Below the pieces are notes generated by a model. That model worked only from the letters and a program-made list of their open reading frames with translations. It ran no database searches and was not told where the DNA came from. A stretch of DNA of 64,000 nt from Sneathia sanguinegens (GTDB lineage: Bacteria > Fusobacteriota > Fusobacteriia > Fusobacteriales > Leptotrichiaceae). The number at the start of each line of letters is the position of its first letter. The first letter of the stretch is position 1. The translations under genes were made by a program, and so were the position numbers. The stretch lies in assembly GCF_042033325.1 (NCBI RefSeq), contig NZ_CP160095.1; one strand, given 5' to 3'. Below, in pieces: positions 13,868 to 23,038 of the stretch.

Positions 13868-14469
13868 AATTTACATATTTCACAATCTAAATTATTTATT
13901 TTACATTTTTTTCTACCATGTAAAATAAAGTATTTTGGAACAAGACCCCAATAATTTTTGGGTACAATTTTCATTAGATCTTTTTCAATTATTTCAGGAT
14001 TTTTACTATTTGAAAAACCTAATTCATTTGAAATTTTTTTTACATGGGTATCAACTACTATACCTTCAGTTATATTCCAAAGTTCATATAACAAAACATT
14101 TGCAGTTTTTCTACCAACTCCTGGAAGAGAAGTTAAGTCCTTTATATTTCTTGGTAAAATTCCTTTAAAAGAATTAATAAGCACTTTTGCATTTTCTTTT
14201 AAATTTTTTGCTTTATTATTATAGAAACCACAAGAAAAAATTAATTTTTTCAAAGTACTTTCAGGTAATTCTAACATATCTTCAGGAGTTTTAACGAATT
14301 TAAAAAGTTCTTTTGTGGTAGCGTTGACTCTTTCATCTGTACATTGAGCAGATAAAATAACAGCAACCATTAATTGATATTCTGTAGTGTAATTTAAAAA
14401 TACCTTTGGTTTACCATATTCTTTTTCAAGGATATTAATAATATATTTCATTTTTTCTTTTTTTGACAT
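13858..14469 (-). CDS. nth: Endonuclease III, lacking the fourth cluster cysteine
   Basis: 203 residues; DNA glycosylase/AP lyase for oxidised pyrimidines. Helix-hairpin-helix LPGVGRKTANVLL contains catalytic Lys121, and catalytic Asp140 sits in VVDTHVKK. The C-terminal iron-sulfur loop reads Cys189-x6-Cys196-x2-Cys199 and the protein stops at 203. The fourth Cys (expected near 205) is absent because the stop lies in the terminator. The start ATG follows GAGGT. It may bind the cluster with another ligand or not at all. Confidence 0.92.
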   Translation of the reverse strand: MSKKEKMKYIINILEKEYGKPKVFLNYTTEYQLMVAVILSAQCTDERVNATTKELFKFVKTPEDMLELPESTLKKLIFSCGFYNNKAKNLKENAKVLINSFKGILPRNIKDLTSLPGVGRKTANVLLYELWNITEGIVVDTHVKKISNELGFSNSKNPEIIEKDLMKIVPKNYWGLVPKYFILHGRKKCKINNLDCEICKLKK

Positions 14470-14485
14470 AAATACCTCATATTAT

Positions 14486-14508
14486 AAAAAGGTGCAAAAG
14501 CACCTTTT
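14486..14508 (-). terminator. Terminator of rplU-prp-rpmA
   Basis: AAAGGTGC, loop of four, GCACCTTT with a T-run on the minus strand, four bases after the rpmA stop. Confidence 0.75.
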
Positions 14509-14513
14509 AATTA

Positions 14514-14798
14514 TTATCTTAATTCATATATACTAACTTTTTTCTTACCTTTACCATAGTTTTCAAATTTTACATATCCATCTATTAAGGCAAATAAAGT
14601 ATAGTCTTTACCTAAACCCATGTTAGAACCTTTATGAAATTTAGTTCCTCTTTGTCTAACTATAATGTTTCCAGCTTTAACAAATTCGCCATCATATTTC
14701 TTTATACCTAAGTATTTAGGGTTAGAATCTCTACCATTTCTAGTAGACCCTTGTCCTTTTTTTGAGGCAAATAATTGTAGGTTTAACTTTAATAACAT
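14514..14798 (-). CDS. rpmA: 50S ribosomal protein L27 with cleavable extension
   Basis: 94 residues. The start at 14798 is chosen because GGAGGT lies six bases upstream; the earlier ATG at 14804 abuts it. The N-terminus LKLNLQLFA-SKKG is the extension that Prp removes in Firmicutes and Fusobacteria, exposing the L27 tail that reaches the peptidyl transferase centre. Then follows the usual GSTRNGRDSNPKYLGIKKYDG core. The protease gene lies immediately upstream. Confidence 0.96.
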   Translation of the reverse strand: MLLKLNLQLFASKKGQGSTRNGRDSNPKYLGIKKYDGEFVKAGNIIVRQRGTKFHKGSNMGLGKDYTLFALIDGYVKFENYGKGKKKVSIYELR

Positions 14799-14800
14799 TT

Positions 14801-15118
14801 TCATACCTCCATTATTTTTAATTTTAAATTTTTAGGATACTTAATTGCTAATTCCTTTATAAATACAAAATATGAATTTAATAATATCTGACTTTCTTTT
14901 GTAAGATTATCACCTAAATTACATAATGTATAACCTTCTTTAACATCATACTCAAAGTTTAAATTTAAAACTTCTAAAAGACCATTTATAGTCATAAGTG
15001 TTGTAGAAGATATAGCAGAACAAACAATATCAGTACCAAAAGTTGACATATTGGCATGACCTTTTACTTCAAATTGATATATCATATTTTTTTTGAATTT
15101 AAATATAATATTTATCAT
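14801..15118 (-). CDS. prp: Ribosomal-processing cysteine protease Prp
   Basis: 105 residues from ATG 15118 (MINIIFKFKKNMIYQFEVKG). The catalytic His and Cys of the family are in VKGHANMSTFGTDIVCSAISS: His near 24, Cys near 35. It cleaves the N-terminal extension of L27. It sits between rplU and rpmA as in Firmicutes, and its stop codon overlaps the rpmA ribosome site. A TTG start 30 bases upstream, inside rplU, is possible but less like family members. Confidence 0.9.
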   Translation of the reverse strand: MINIIFKFKKNMIYQFEVKGHANMSTFGTDIVCSAISSTTLMTINGLLEVLNLNFEYDVKEGYTLCNLGDNLTKESQILLNSYFVFIKELAIKYPKNLKLKIMEV

Positions 15119-15122
15119 AGGT

Positions 15123-15419
15123 CTAACCGTTAATTTCTTTAATTTCAATTAAAGTATATTGTTGTCTATGTCCTTTTTTTCTGTAGTATGTTTTTTTATC
15201 ATATTTAAAGTTGATAACCTTTTTAAGCTTATCATGAGCTTTAACTGTTGCAATTACTTTAGCACCTTCAACAAATGGAGTTCCAACTTTTCCATCTATC
15301 ATTAATACTTCATCTAATACAACATCTGAATTAATTTCAGCGGCTAATTTTTCAACTTTTAAAACTGAACCAACTTCTACTTTATATTGTTTACCACCAG
15401 TTTTTATTACTGCAAACAT
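15123..15419 (-). CDS. rplU: 50S ribosomal protein L21
   Basis: 98 residues beginning MFAVIKTGGKQYKVEVGS, the standard L21 start, with FKYDKKTYYRKKGHRQ near the end. ATG 15419 is preferred to GTG 15428, which lies inside the ribosome site (GGAGGTG). First gene of rplU-prp-rpmA. Confidence 0.96.
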   Translation of the reverse strand: MFAVIKTGGKQYKVEVGSVLKVEKLAAEINSDVVLDEVLMIDGKVGTPFVEGAKVIATVKAHDKLKKVINFKYDKKTYYRKKGHRQQYTLIEIKEING

Positions 15420-15428
15420 AGTGTTCAC

Positions 15429-15480
15429 CTCCGTATAAATTAATCGCTGTTATAGGTATTAGCCACCTATACCATGCAGA
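15429..15480 (-). promoter_or_regulatory. Candidate L21-type 5' leader of rplU
   Basis: Between the promoter and rplU the minus strand contains GCATGGTATAGGTGGC followed by TAATACCTATAAC. GGTATAGGT can pair with ACCTATA, forming a compact hairpin like ribosomal L21 leaders. The identity is suggested by position only. Confidence 0.4.
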
Positions 15481-15484
15481 TAAA

Positions 15485-15513
15485 ATAATACCATAAATAA
15501 AAGGAAAAGTCAA
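15485..15513 (-). promoter_or_regulatory. Promoter of rplU-prp-rpmA
   Basis: On the minus strand there is TTGACT (15513-15508), a 17-base spacer and TATTAT (15490-15485). It diverges from the promoter at 15515-15544. Confidence 0.75.
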
Positions 15514-15514
15514 C

Positions 15515-15544
15515 TTGAATTATAATAATTACTTATGCTAAAAT
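15515..15544 (+). promoter_or_regulatory. Promoter of the carboxypeptidase gene
   Basis: TTGAAT (15515-15520), an 18-base spacer and TAAAAT (15539-15544). It lies back to back with the rplU promoter. Confidence 0.5.
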
Positions 15545-15575
15545 AGTGTTGTATATATTGAAAGGAAAATTAATA

Positions 15576-16652
15576 ATGAAAAAAGTAGTAATACTAATAA
15601 TTATGATAATTACTCATATAAATTTTTCATTTGTATCAGCGTATAGTATTACAAATACTGGTTATGTTGCATATAAATATAATGAAAATGAAATTAGACC
15701 AATAGCTTCATTAACGAAAATAATGAATATAATGGTAGCGCTTGATGAAGTTAAAAAAGGGCATATTTCTTTGAATGATAAAGTTACAATTACTGATGAT
15801 ATGGTAAAAATAAATGAAACAGGTATAGATATAAAAAAAGGAGATAAGATAAGGCTTGAAGATTTATTAAAAGCACAGGTAGTATATTCAGCAAATAATG
15901 CTGCTTATGCAACAGCTTATTATATCTCAAAAAATAATATTGAAAATTACATAGAATTAATGAATGCTAAGGCACAACAATTACAAATGGAAAACACAAA
16001 GTTTTATACACCGGCTGGTCTACCAACTAAATATACTAAAAAACCTGTAGATGTATCTACGGCATACGATTTGTCAAAATTAAGTTTAGAAGCTCTAAAA
16101 TATGATAAACTTATTGAATGGGCAAATTTAAAAACGATTAATATTAAAGGGAAAAAATATATTAATAGAAATATTCTTTTAGGAAAAGATGGAAATTTTG
16201 GTTTAAAGACAGGTTATCATACTTTATCGGGCTTCAATATGATAGGACTTTATAAAGTTAAGGGTGTTATTTTAATAAATATTAGTTTAGCCGATGAAAC
16301 TAATGAAAATAAATTTAAAACTCAACAAAAATTAGCGAACGATTTTAAAAAAAATTTAAAACAATATTTGTATAAAGATCAATTTTATGCTGCTTTAAAT
16401 TTGGAACATTTTAAACAAAAAAATATAAATACAGCTATAGCTTCAGATTTCTTTTATTATAATACTGATTTTATAATAAAAGAAAAAGTATATAATTTAA
16501 ATAAAGATATTTCTATAGGCTCTAAAGTTGGAGATATAGAAATATATAGCCTTAATGGTAAAATAATAAAAAAAATAGATATAATAGCGAAAACTGAAGC
16601 GAAGAAATTAAATATTTTTGAGAGAATATTGAAATTTTTTGGTATATTATGA
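15576..16652 (+). CDS. D-alanyl-D-alanine carboxypeptidase (PBP5/DacA type)
   Basis: 358 residues from ATG 15576 (AAAGGAAA upstream). A signal peptide (VVILIIMIITHINFSFVSA) precedes an S11 peptidase domain: Ser45-x-x-Lys48 in SLTK, SAN at 105-107, KTG at 211-213. It trims the terminal D-Ala from peptidoglycan stems in the periplasm. The C-terminal beta domain ends in a short amphipathic helix (ILKFFGIL) suited to membrane attachment. Confidence 0.92.
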   Translation: MKKVVILIIMIITHINFSFVSAYSITNTGYVAYKYNENEIRPIASLTKIMNIMVALDEVKKGHISLNDKVTITDDMVKINETGIDIKKGDKIRLEDLLKAQVVYSANNAAYATAYYISKNNIENYIELMNAKAQQLQMENTKFYTPAGLPTKYTKKPVDVSTAYDLSKLSLEALKYDKLIEWANLKTINIKGKKYINRNILLGKDGNFGLKTGYHTLSGFNMIGLYKVKGVILINISLADETNENKFKTQQKLANDFKKNLKQYLYKDQFYAALNLEHFKQKNINTAIASDFFYYNTDFIIKEKVYNLNKDISIGSKVGDIEIYSLNGKIIKKIDIIAKTEAKKLNIFERILKFFGIL

Positions 16653-16662
16653 AAGGCAGAAT

Positions 16663-19008
16663 ATGAAAACTTATGAAGATATATTAGAATATTATAAAAT
16701 AAAAAATGAATTGATTGATAATTCATTTTTAAATAGCACAAAAGAAAAATTTTTGGATTTGAAGAAATATAAAACTAAGGATGAAGCTGAAGAAGAATTG
16801 CTATTAATGAGAGATATGATAGATTTCTATAAATATGATGATGGATTAGAACTTGAAGGTATAAAAAATATTGAAAATGTTATGTCAACATTAGATTTAC
16901 TAGGAAGTTATCTTGAAATTTTAAATTTATTTTATTTAAAACAAAATATAGAATTATATAGAAAATCTAAGAATTGTGCTAAAAATGTAAGAGATAAATA
17001 TAAGAGAATATATAAATTATTTGATACTAATGTTGAAACAAAGGAAATTGAAGGTGTTTTGGCTGAATTAATAGATGATAAGGGAGAAATTTTAGAAACA
17101 GCCTCACCTTTGTTAAAAGATATTAAAAAGCAAAAACATATAATCAATGAAAATATAAAGGAAAAGTTAAATTCAATTTTAACTGATTCTAAATTTGCAA
17201 ATGCAATTTCTGAAAAAATAATAACCACAAGAAATGAAAGATATGTTTTAGCAATAAAAACTGATTTTAAAGGTTTAATAAAGGGAATAGAACATGATAA
17301 ATCTTCAACAGGAAATACTGTATATATAGAGCCTTTATCTGTAGTTTCATTAAATAATAGATTAAGAGAATATGAGGCTAGAGAAAGGGAAGAAATAAGA
17401 AAAATTTTAATTAGAGTTACTGAATATCTAAGAACAAAGAAAAATGAAATATTAGTTATATATGAAACTCTAAAAAGATTAGACTTTTTGAATGCAAAGG
17501 TTCTATTTTCTATAAAATATTCTTGTAATATTCCTACTATTGTTAATAAAGGAATAATTAATTTTGTTGAAGCAAGACATCCTTTTATTGATAAAGATGT
17601 TGTTGTACCTTTAACATTTAGCTTAGATGACGAAAAAAGATTAATGCTAATTACAGGACCAAATACTGGGGGAAAAACTGTAACATTGAAAGTTGCAGGA
17701 CTTTTATCTATAATGGCTTTATCTGGAATTCCAATTCCTGCAAAAGAAACAACACAAATAATGTTTTTTGATAGAATATTAGCAGATATAGGTGATGAAC
17801 AAAGTATAGAACAAAATTTATCATCATTTTCTTCACATGTTAAATCAATTTCACAAATAATAGAAAAAGCTACTTCAAAATCATTGGTACTTTTAGATGA
17901 ACTTGGTTCAGGTACAGATCCAATTGAAGGAGCTGCTTTTGCGATGTCTATTATAGATTATTTAAATAAAAATAGATGTTATGGAATAATTTCAACTCAT
18001 TATAGTGAAGTTAAAGCACATGCATATAACAATGAAGGAATAAAAACATCTTCAATGGAATTTGATATTAAAACTTTAGCACCAACATATAGATTAATTG
18101 AAGGGATACCTGGTGAAAGTAATGCATTGATTATAGCTAAAAAATATGGAATTTCTGATGAGATTATTCAAAATGCTAAGAGCTATATCAGTGAAGATAA
18201 TAAAAAGGTTGAAAAAATGCTACAAGCCATAAAGCAAAAAAATGAAGATTTGGAAATAGCTAATGAAAAGTTAAGAATTTTAAAAGAAGAATTAAATGAT
18301 AAAAAAATAGAGTATGAAAATAAGCTTTATGATTTAGAAAGAGAAAAAACGCAAATTCTAGATGAAAGTATGAAAAAAGCAGATGAATATATTAAAAATA
18401 TGCAGGCAAAAGCAAAGTCATTAATTGAAAAACTTAATCAAGAAGATGCAAATAAAGAAAGTATAAAAGAAACTCAAAGAAGTATGAATAGACTGTATAG
18501 TTCAATAGTTGAAGATAAAAAGAAAAATAAGAATAAGAATAATCAGATTAAAACTATGCAAAAAGACGGCTTTGAGGTAGGAGAAGAAATAATAGTTAAA
18601 TCTTTGAATAAAAATGCTAAAATTTTAAAAATAATAGAAAATAAAAATTCTTTACAAATACAAGTAGGAATATTAAAAATGTTAATACCTTTTACAGATG
18701 CAAAAAAAATTAATACTAAGTATAAACAACAAAAGAAGGGAACTATTATATATAATCAAGCAAATGCAAAAACTGAAATTGATGTTAGAGGTAAAACAGC
18801 AGATGAGGCAATACATCAAATAGAACTTTTTCTAGATAAAGCTATTTTGGCAGGGTATAATTTTGTGTATATTGTACATGGTAAAGGAACTATGGTTTTA
18901 AGAAAAAAAATAAGAGAATATTTAAAAGATTCACCATATGTAGCTTCATATAATGATGCTGATCAAAATGAAGGCGGACATGGTTGTACAGTTGTAACAT
19001 TAAAATAA
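16663..19008 (+). CDS. mutS2: MutS2-family ATPase/endonuclease
   Basis: 781 residues. It has coiled-coil core, MutS ATPase with Walker A GPNTGGKT at 332-339 and LDELGSGTDPIEGAAFA, a charged helical segment around 510-640, and a C-terminal Smr nuclease domain from about 706 (IDVRGKTADEAIHQIELFL, HGKGTMVLRKKIREYL). MutS2 acts on recombination intermediates and, in Bacillus, on collided ribosomes. Mismatch-recognition domains are absent, as expected. ATG 16663 is chosen over an upstream GTG inside the previous gene. Confidence 0.95.
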   Translation: MKTYEDILEYYKIKNELIDNSFLNSTKEKFLDLKKYKTKDEAEEELLLMRDMIDFYKYDDGLELEGIKNIENVMSTLDLLGSYLEILNLFYLKQNIELYRKSKNCAKNVRDKYKRIYKLFDTNVETKEIEGVLAELIDDKGEILETASPLLKDIKKQKHIINENIKEKLNSILTDSKFANAISEKIITTRNERYVLAIKTDFKGLIKGIEHDKSSTGNTVYIEPLSVVSLNNRLREYEAREREEIRKILIRVTEYLRTKKNEILVIYETLKRLDFLNAKVLFSIKYSCNIPTIVNKGIINFVEARHPFIDKDVVVPLTFSLDDEKRLMLITGPNTGGKTVTLKVAGLLSIMALSGIPIPAKETTQIMFFDRILADIGDEQSIEQNLSSFSSHVKSISQIIEKATSKSLVLLDELGSGTDPIEGAAFAMSIIDYLNKNRCYGIISTHYSEVKAHAYNNEGIKTSSMEFDIKTLAPTYRLIEGIPGESNALIIAKKYGISDEIIQNAKSYISEDNKKVEKMLQAIKQKNEDLEIANEKLRILKEELNDKKIEYENKLYDLEREKTQILDESMKKADEYIKNMQAKAKSLIEKLNQEDANKESIKETQRSMNRLYSSIVEDKKKNKNKNNQIKTMQKDGFEVGEEIIVKSLNKNAKILKIIENKNSLQIQVGILKMLIPFTDAKKINTKYKQQKKGTIIYNQANAKTEIDVRGKTADEAIHQIELFLDKAILAGYNFVYIVHGKGTMVLRKKIREYLKDSPYVASYNDADQNEGGHGCTVVTLK

Positions 19009-19024
19009 AAAAAGGGGGATTATT

Positions 19025-20386
19025 ATGAAATTATACAATACTTTGACTAATAAACTTGAAGATTTTGTTCCAATTGAACAAAATAAGGTTAAGATGTATG
19101 TTTGTGGACCTACGGTATATAATTATATTCATATAGGTAATGCAAGACCTATAATAGTATTTGATGTTTTAGCTAGAATTTTTAAATATAAAGGATATAC
19201 TCTACAATATGTACAAAATTTTACAGATATAGATGATAAGATAATAAAAAAAGCAAATGAAGAAGGTAAAACTTGTGATGAGATAAGTGAAAAATATATA
19301 GAAGCTTTTTTAGAAGATATAAAGGAAATGAATGTTATTCCAGAAATAATAAGACCTAGAGTAACTGAAAATTTGGATGAAATAAAACAACTTATCAGCA
19401 ACTTATTAAAAAAGGGTTATGCATATAAAAAAGGAGAAGATGTAATATTTTCGATAAATAAATATAAGGATTATGGTAAATTATCTAATCAAGATTTAAA
19501 TTCTTTGACTAATGGAGTTAGAATAGAAGTTGATGAAAAAAAAGATAATCCGAATGATTTTGTTTTGTGGAAGGGAAGAAAGGCTAATGAACCTTATTAT
19601 GAATCAGATTTTGGTTTAGGTAGACCAGGTTGGCATATAGAATGTAGTGCAATGATACATAAATATTTAGGTAATAATATAGATATTCATGCAGGTGGTC
19701 AAGATTTAATATTCCCTCATCATGAAAATGAAAGGGCACAAAGTAATTGTGGATATGATGTAAACAATGAATTTGTAAATTATTGGTTGCATAATAGTTA
19801 TATTACAATTAATTCAGAAAAAATGAGTAAGTCTTTAGGAAATTTTAAATTATTAAGAGATATTCTAAAGAGTTACAATGGAAATGTAATAAGACACTTT
19901 ATTTTAACTTGTCATTATAGAAAAAATTTAAATTTTTCTACAGAAGATTTAGAAGTTTCTAAAAAAACTTTAGAAAAAATATCAAAATCTATATCAACAT
20001 TTAAAATGTTAAATAAGGGTAAAGAAGATGAAGCACTTGAGGCTATTTTAAAAGAATTCAAAACTAATTTCATTTTAGCCTTAGAAGATGATATAAATAC
20101 ACCTAAAGCTTTAGCTTGTGTTTCAATTTTAATAAAAAAAGTAAATAAATTACTTGCAACAAAAGAATCAAATGTTGAAAGAGTATATTTTGAAATAAAA
20201 GATAAAATGGAAAATATTTTAGGTATAAAATTAAATGAAGATAAAATAGAAAATGATAAAAATAAAATATTGGAAATATTATTAAATATTAGAGAAAAGT
20301 TAAGACAACAAAAGAACTATGAATTAGCAGATAAAATAAGAGAGGAGTTAGCTATTTTAGGAATAGATATTAGTGATAAAAAATGA
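19025..20386 (+). CDS. cysS: Cysteinyl-tRNA synthetase
   Basis: 453 residues; charges tRNA-Cys. HIGH-type motif HIGN at 36-39 next to Cys27 of the zinc site, zinc-site GWHIECS near 205, HHENERAQ near 236, and KMSKS near 266. It lies 16 bases after mutS2 behind a GGGGGA site and overlaps mreB by four bases. Full length, no anomalies. Confidence 0.97.
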   Translation: MKLYNTLTNKLEDFVPIEQNKVKMYVCGPTVYNYIHIGNARPIIVFDVLARIFKYKGYTLQYVQNFTDIDDKIIKKANEEGKTCDEISEKYIEAFLEDIKEMNVIPEIIRPRVTENLDEIKQLISNLLKKGYAYKKGEDVIFSINKYKDYGKLSNQDLNSLTNGVRIEVDEKKDNPNDFVLWKGRKANEPYYESDFGLGRPGWHIECSAMIHKYLGNNIDIHAGGQDLIFPHHENERAQSNCGYDVNNEFVNYWLHNSYITINSEKMSKSLGNFKLLRDILKSYNGNVIRHFILTCHYRKNLNFSTEDLEVSKKTLEKISKSISTFKMLNKGKEDEALEAILKEFKTNFILALEDDINTPKALACVSILIKKVNKLLATKESNVERVYFEIKDKMENILGIKLNEDKIENDKNKILEILLNIREKLRQQKNYELADKIREELAILGIDISDKK

Positions 20387-21414
20387 AATTAAAAAATTTA
20401 TTCAGAATATTCAGATTAAAAAGAAGTATATCTATTGATTTGGGTACAGCAAATGTACTTATTTATGATAGACAAAAGGAAAAAATTGTATTAAATGAAC
20501 CTTCAGTTGTAGCTTTAGATAAGAAAACAAGAAAAGTAATAGCAGTGGGGCATGATGCAAGAGAAATGTTAGGTAGAACTCCAAATAATATTTTAGCAAT
20601 TAAACCATTAAAAGATGGGGTTATTGCAGATTTAGATGTTACAAAAGAAATGCTTAATTATTTTATAACAAAAATTTATGGTAGAACTTTATTTAAACCT
20701 GAAGTAATGATATGTGTACCTTTGGAAGTTACAACGGTTGAAAGAAAAGCATTATTTGATTCAGTTGTTGGTGCAAAAAAGATATATATTATTGAAGAAG
20801 GAAGGGCAGCAATAATAGGATCAGGCATTGATATTTCAAAACCAATGGGACATATGGTAGTTGATATAGGCGGAGGTTCAACCGATGTTGCTATATTATC
20901 ACTTAATGAAGTTATTTCTTCAAGATCGATAAGAGTTGCTGGAAATACTTTTGATAATGATATAATTAGATATATAAAGAATAAATATAATTTACAAATA
21001 GGAGAAAGAACAGCTGAAAATTTGAAAAAAAATTTAGCTACAGCAATACCAGTTTCAGAACCTAGACAATTAGCAATTAAAGGTTTGAATGTTGAAACTG
21101 GAAGTCCTCAAAGTATAGAAATAACAGAAAATGAGATATATGAAGCTATGAAAGGGTCATTAGATGCTATTATTAATGCAGCAAAGGAAGTATTAGAAAA
21201 ATGCCCACCTGAATTGTCTGCAGATTTGCTTGAAAATGGAATAATAATGACAGGTGGAGGAGCTTTAATAAAAGATTTTACAACCTTATTAGAAAAAGAA
21301 GTTTTAGTAAAAGTTTTTGTATCAAAAAATCCTTTAGATTCTGTTGTTTTAGGTGGGGGATTAGCATTTGACAATAAAAAATTATTGCAAACTTTGCAAG
21401 TGAAGGAATATTAA
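20383..21414 (+). CDS. mreB: Rod-shape actin homologue MreB
   Basis: 343 residues of actin fold; organises lateral wall synthesis on the inner membrane. Phosphate loop 1 is IDLGTANVLIYD near 18, phosphate 2 is VVDIGGGSTDVAIL near 158, and adenosine loop is IIMTGGGALIKDF near 287. The start overlaps cysS (ATGA). No mreC/mreD follow. The next gene is a polymerase subunit. Confidence 0.95.
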   Translation: MKLKNLFRIFRLKRSISIDLGTANVLIYDRQKEKIVLNEPSVVALDKKTRKVIAVGHDAREMLGRTPNNILAIKPLKDGVIADLDVTKEMLNYFITKIYGRTLFKPEVMICVPLEVTTVERKALFDSVVGAKKIYIIEEGRAAIIGSGIDISKPMGHMVVDIGGGSTDVAILSLNEVISSRSIRVAGNTFDNDIIRYIKNKYNLQIGERTAENLKKNLATAIPVSEPRQLAIKGLNVETGSPQSIEITENEIYEAMKGSLDAIINAAKEVLEKCPPELSADLLENGIIMTGGGALIKDFTTLLEKEVLVKVFVSKNPLDSVVLGGGLAFDNKKLLQTLQVKEY

Positions 21415-21415
21415 G

Positions 21416-22228
21416 ATGTTAGCTAAAACTTATTTGCTTTATTCTGATAATAGAGTGGATTTAAAAAAAGAAGCATTAATATTTAGTGAAGAAATATTTA
21501 AAAATTTGAATATTAAAATGTTAAAAAAAGATATATTTTACTATGAAAATATTAAAATTGATAATGTAAGAGATATAATCTCAACAGCTTCGCAATCTTC
21601 ATATTCAGGAATAAAAATTTTTATTTTAAATTTAGAAAATATAAGAAATGAGGCAATAAATGCCTTGTTAAAAATTATTGAAGAACCTTGCATGGATACA
21701 TATTTTATTTTATTAGTAAAAAAGATAAGCTTGTTGCCTAAGACTATAATTTCAAGAGCAATAAAAAAATATGTTAAGTCTAAAAAGTATAAGATTGATT
21801 CTAAAATTTATGATTTTTTTGATGGTAATAATTTGTACTTAGATGAATATATTGAAAAAAATTTGGATATTTCAAAGTATAAGATAAATGATATTTTAGA
21901 AATAAAACAAAATTTATTAGCATATTTAGAAGATAGTGAAAATATTGAAAATAAAATAAAATATGAATTATCAATTAGATATATAATTAATATGCTTAAA
22001 TTTGAAAAAATTAATGCAAAATTAGAATTGATAGAAAATATAAAAGAAGTGTATTCAAATAAAAGAGAAGAAATATATAAGTTTTTAACTAGAATTTTAA
22101 TTTTATCAAAAAATATTTTAACAGATAATCAGTATATTTATCTAGTTCGCTTGAAAAATAGTATAAAAAATAATGTATCAATAAAAAGTTGTATTTATAT
22201 ATTTTTTAATATTTTATTGGAGGTTTAA
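21416..22228 (+). CDS. holB: DNA polymerase III delta-prime-like clamp-loader subunit
   Basis: 270 residues, divergent. The region VRDIISTASQSSYSGIKIFIL, then NALLKIIEEP and ILLVKKISLLPKTIISRA is characteristic of delta-prime/HolB (sensor-type segment). The P-loop is absent, as in true delta-prime. It is one base from mreB and overlaps the next start. The C-terminal half is lysine-rich and poorly conserved. Confidence 0.75.
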   Translation: MLAKTYLLYSDNRVDLKKEALIFSEEIFKNLNIKMLKKDIFYYENIKIDNVRDIISTASQSSYSGIKIFILNLENIRNEAINALLKIIEEPCMDTYFILLVKKISLLPKTIISRAIKKYVKSKKYKIDSKIYDFFDGNNLYLDEYIEKNLDISKYKINDILEIKQNLLAYLEDSENIENKIKYELSIRYIINMLKFEKINAKLELIENIKEVYSNKREEIYKFLTRILILSKNILTDNQYIYLVRLKNSIKNNVSIKSCIYIFFNILLEV

Positions 22229-23037
22229 TGTATAAATTAATTATTTCAGATTTAGATGGAACTTTATTAAATTCTAATCATAAAATGGATAGCTTTACTA
22301 AGGATATTTTACATCAAATACATTCTAAGGGTGTTAATTTTGTAATAGCTACTGGAAGGACTTTTTTAGATGCAGTCAGAGTAAAAAATGATTTGGGATT
22401 AAATGTACCCATGATTACAACTAATGGAGCAGCTTTATATGATGAGAATAATAAAGAATTATATAGATATGATTTACCAAAGGAATTTATAGCTAATATA
22501 CTAAAATTACAATATAAGAATTTTGGAAAAGATATTGTAATGAATAGTATTGCAGAAGATAAGTGGTATATTCATGACTCAATAGATGCTAATCATAAAT
22601 TACATGAATGGGAAGAAGAAAATTGGAAATTTGAATATAGAAATAAAGAAAAAATAGGGGATTTAAGGGTTTCCAAAATATTTTTCATAGGTAAACATGA
22701 AGAGTTAGAAAAAATAGAAAAATATATTTTAAATAACTATTCAGATATTGTAAATTTTGCTTTCACTTTACCTTTTTGTTTTGAAATTTATTCAAAATAT
22801 GCAACAAAGGGAGAAGCATTAAAAAAATTAGCAGAAATAAAAAAATATAATTTAAAACAAGCTATTGCATTTGGAGATGGTTTAAATGATTTAGAAATGT
22901 TAGCTCTTGTAAAAAAGGCTTATACCATGAAAAATGCAAGTCCAAAATTAAAAAAAGCCTTGAGTAATTCTGAAGAAATAGGAGTGAATTATGAAAGTGC
23001 AGTAGCAAATAAATTAAAGGAGTTGTTCGAAATATAA
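22228..23037 (+). CDS. Cof-type HAD-IIB phosphatase
   Basis: 269 residues. Motif I is DLDGTLLNS with nucleophile Asp8 and Asp10; motif II is ATGRT near 45; Lys near 192 (KGEALKKLAE); motif IV is FGDGLNDLEML near 215. It has the type IIB cap domain between. It is a sugar-phosphate or flavin-precursor phosphatase of YidA/Cof type, exact substrate unknown. Translationally coupled to holB. Confidence 0.9.
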   Translation: MYKLIISDLDGTLLNSNHKMDSFTKDILHQIHSKGVNFVIATGRTFLDAVRVKNDLGLNVPMITTNGAALYDENNKELYRYDLPKEFIANILKLQYKNFGKDIVMNSIAEDKWYIHDSIDANHKLHEWEEENWKFEYRNKEKIGDLRVSKIFFIGKHEELEKIEKYILNNYSDIVNFAFTLPFCFEIYSKYATKGEALKKLAEIKKYNLKQAIAFGDGLNDLEMLALVKKAYTMKNASPKLKKALSNSEEIGVNYESAVANKLKELFEI

Positions 23038-23038
23038 A

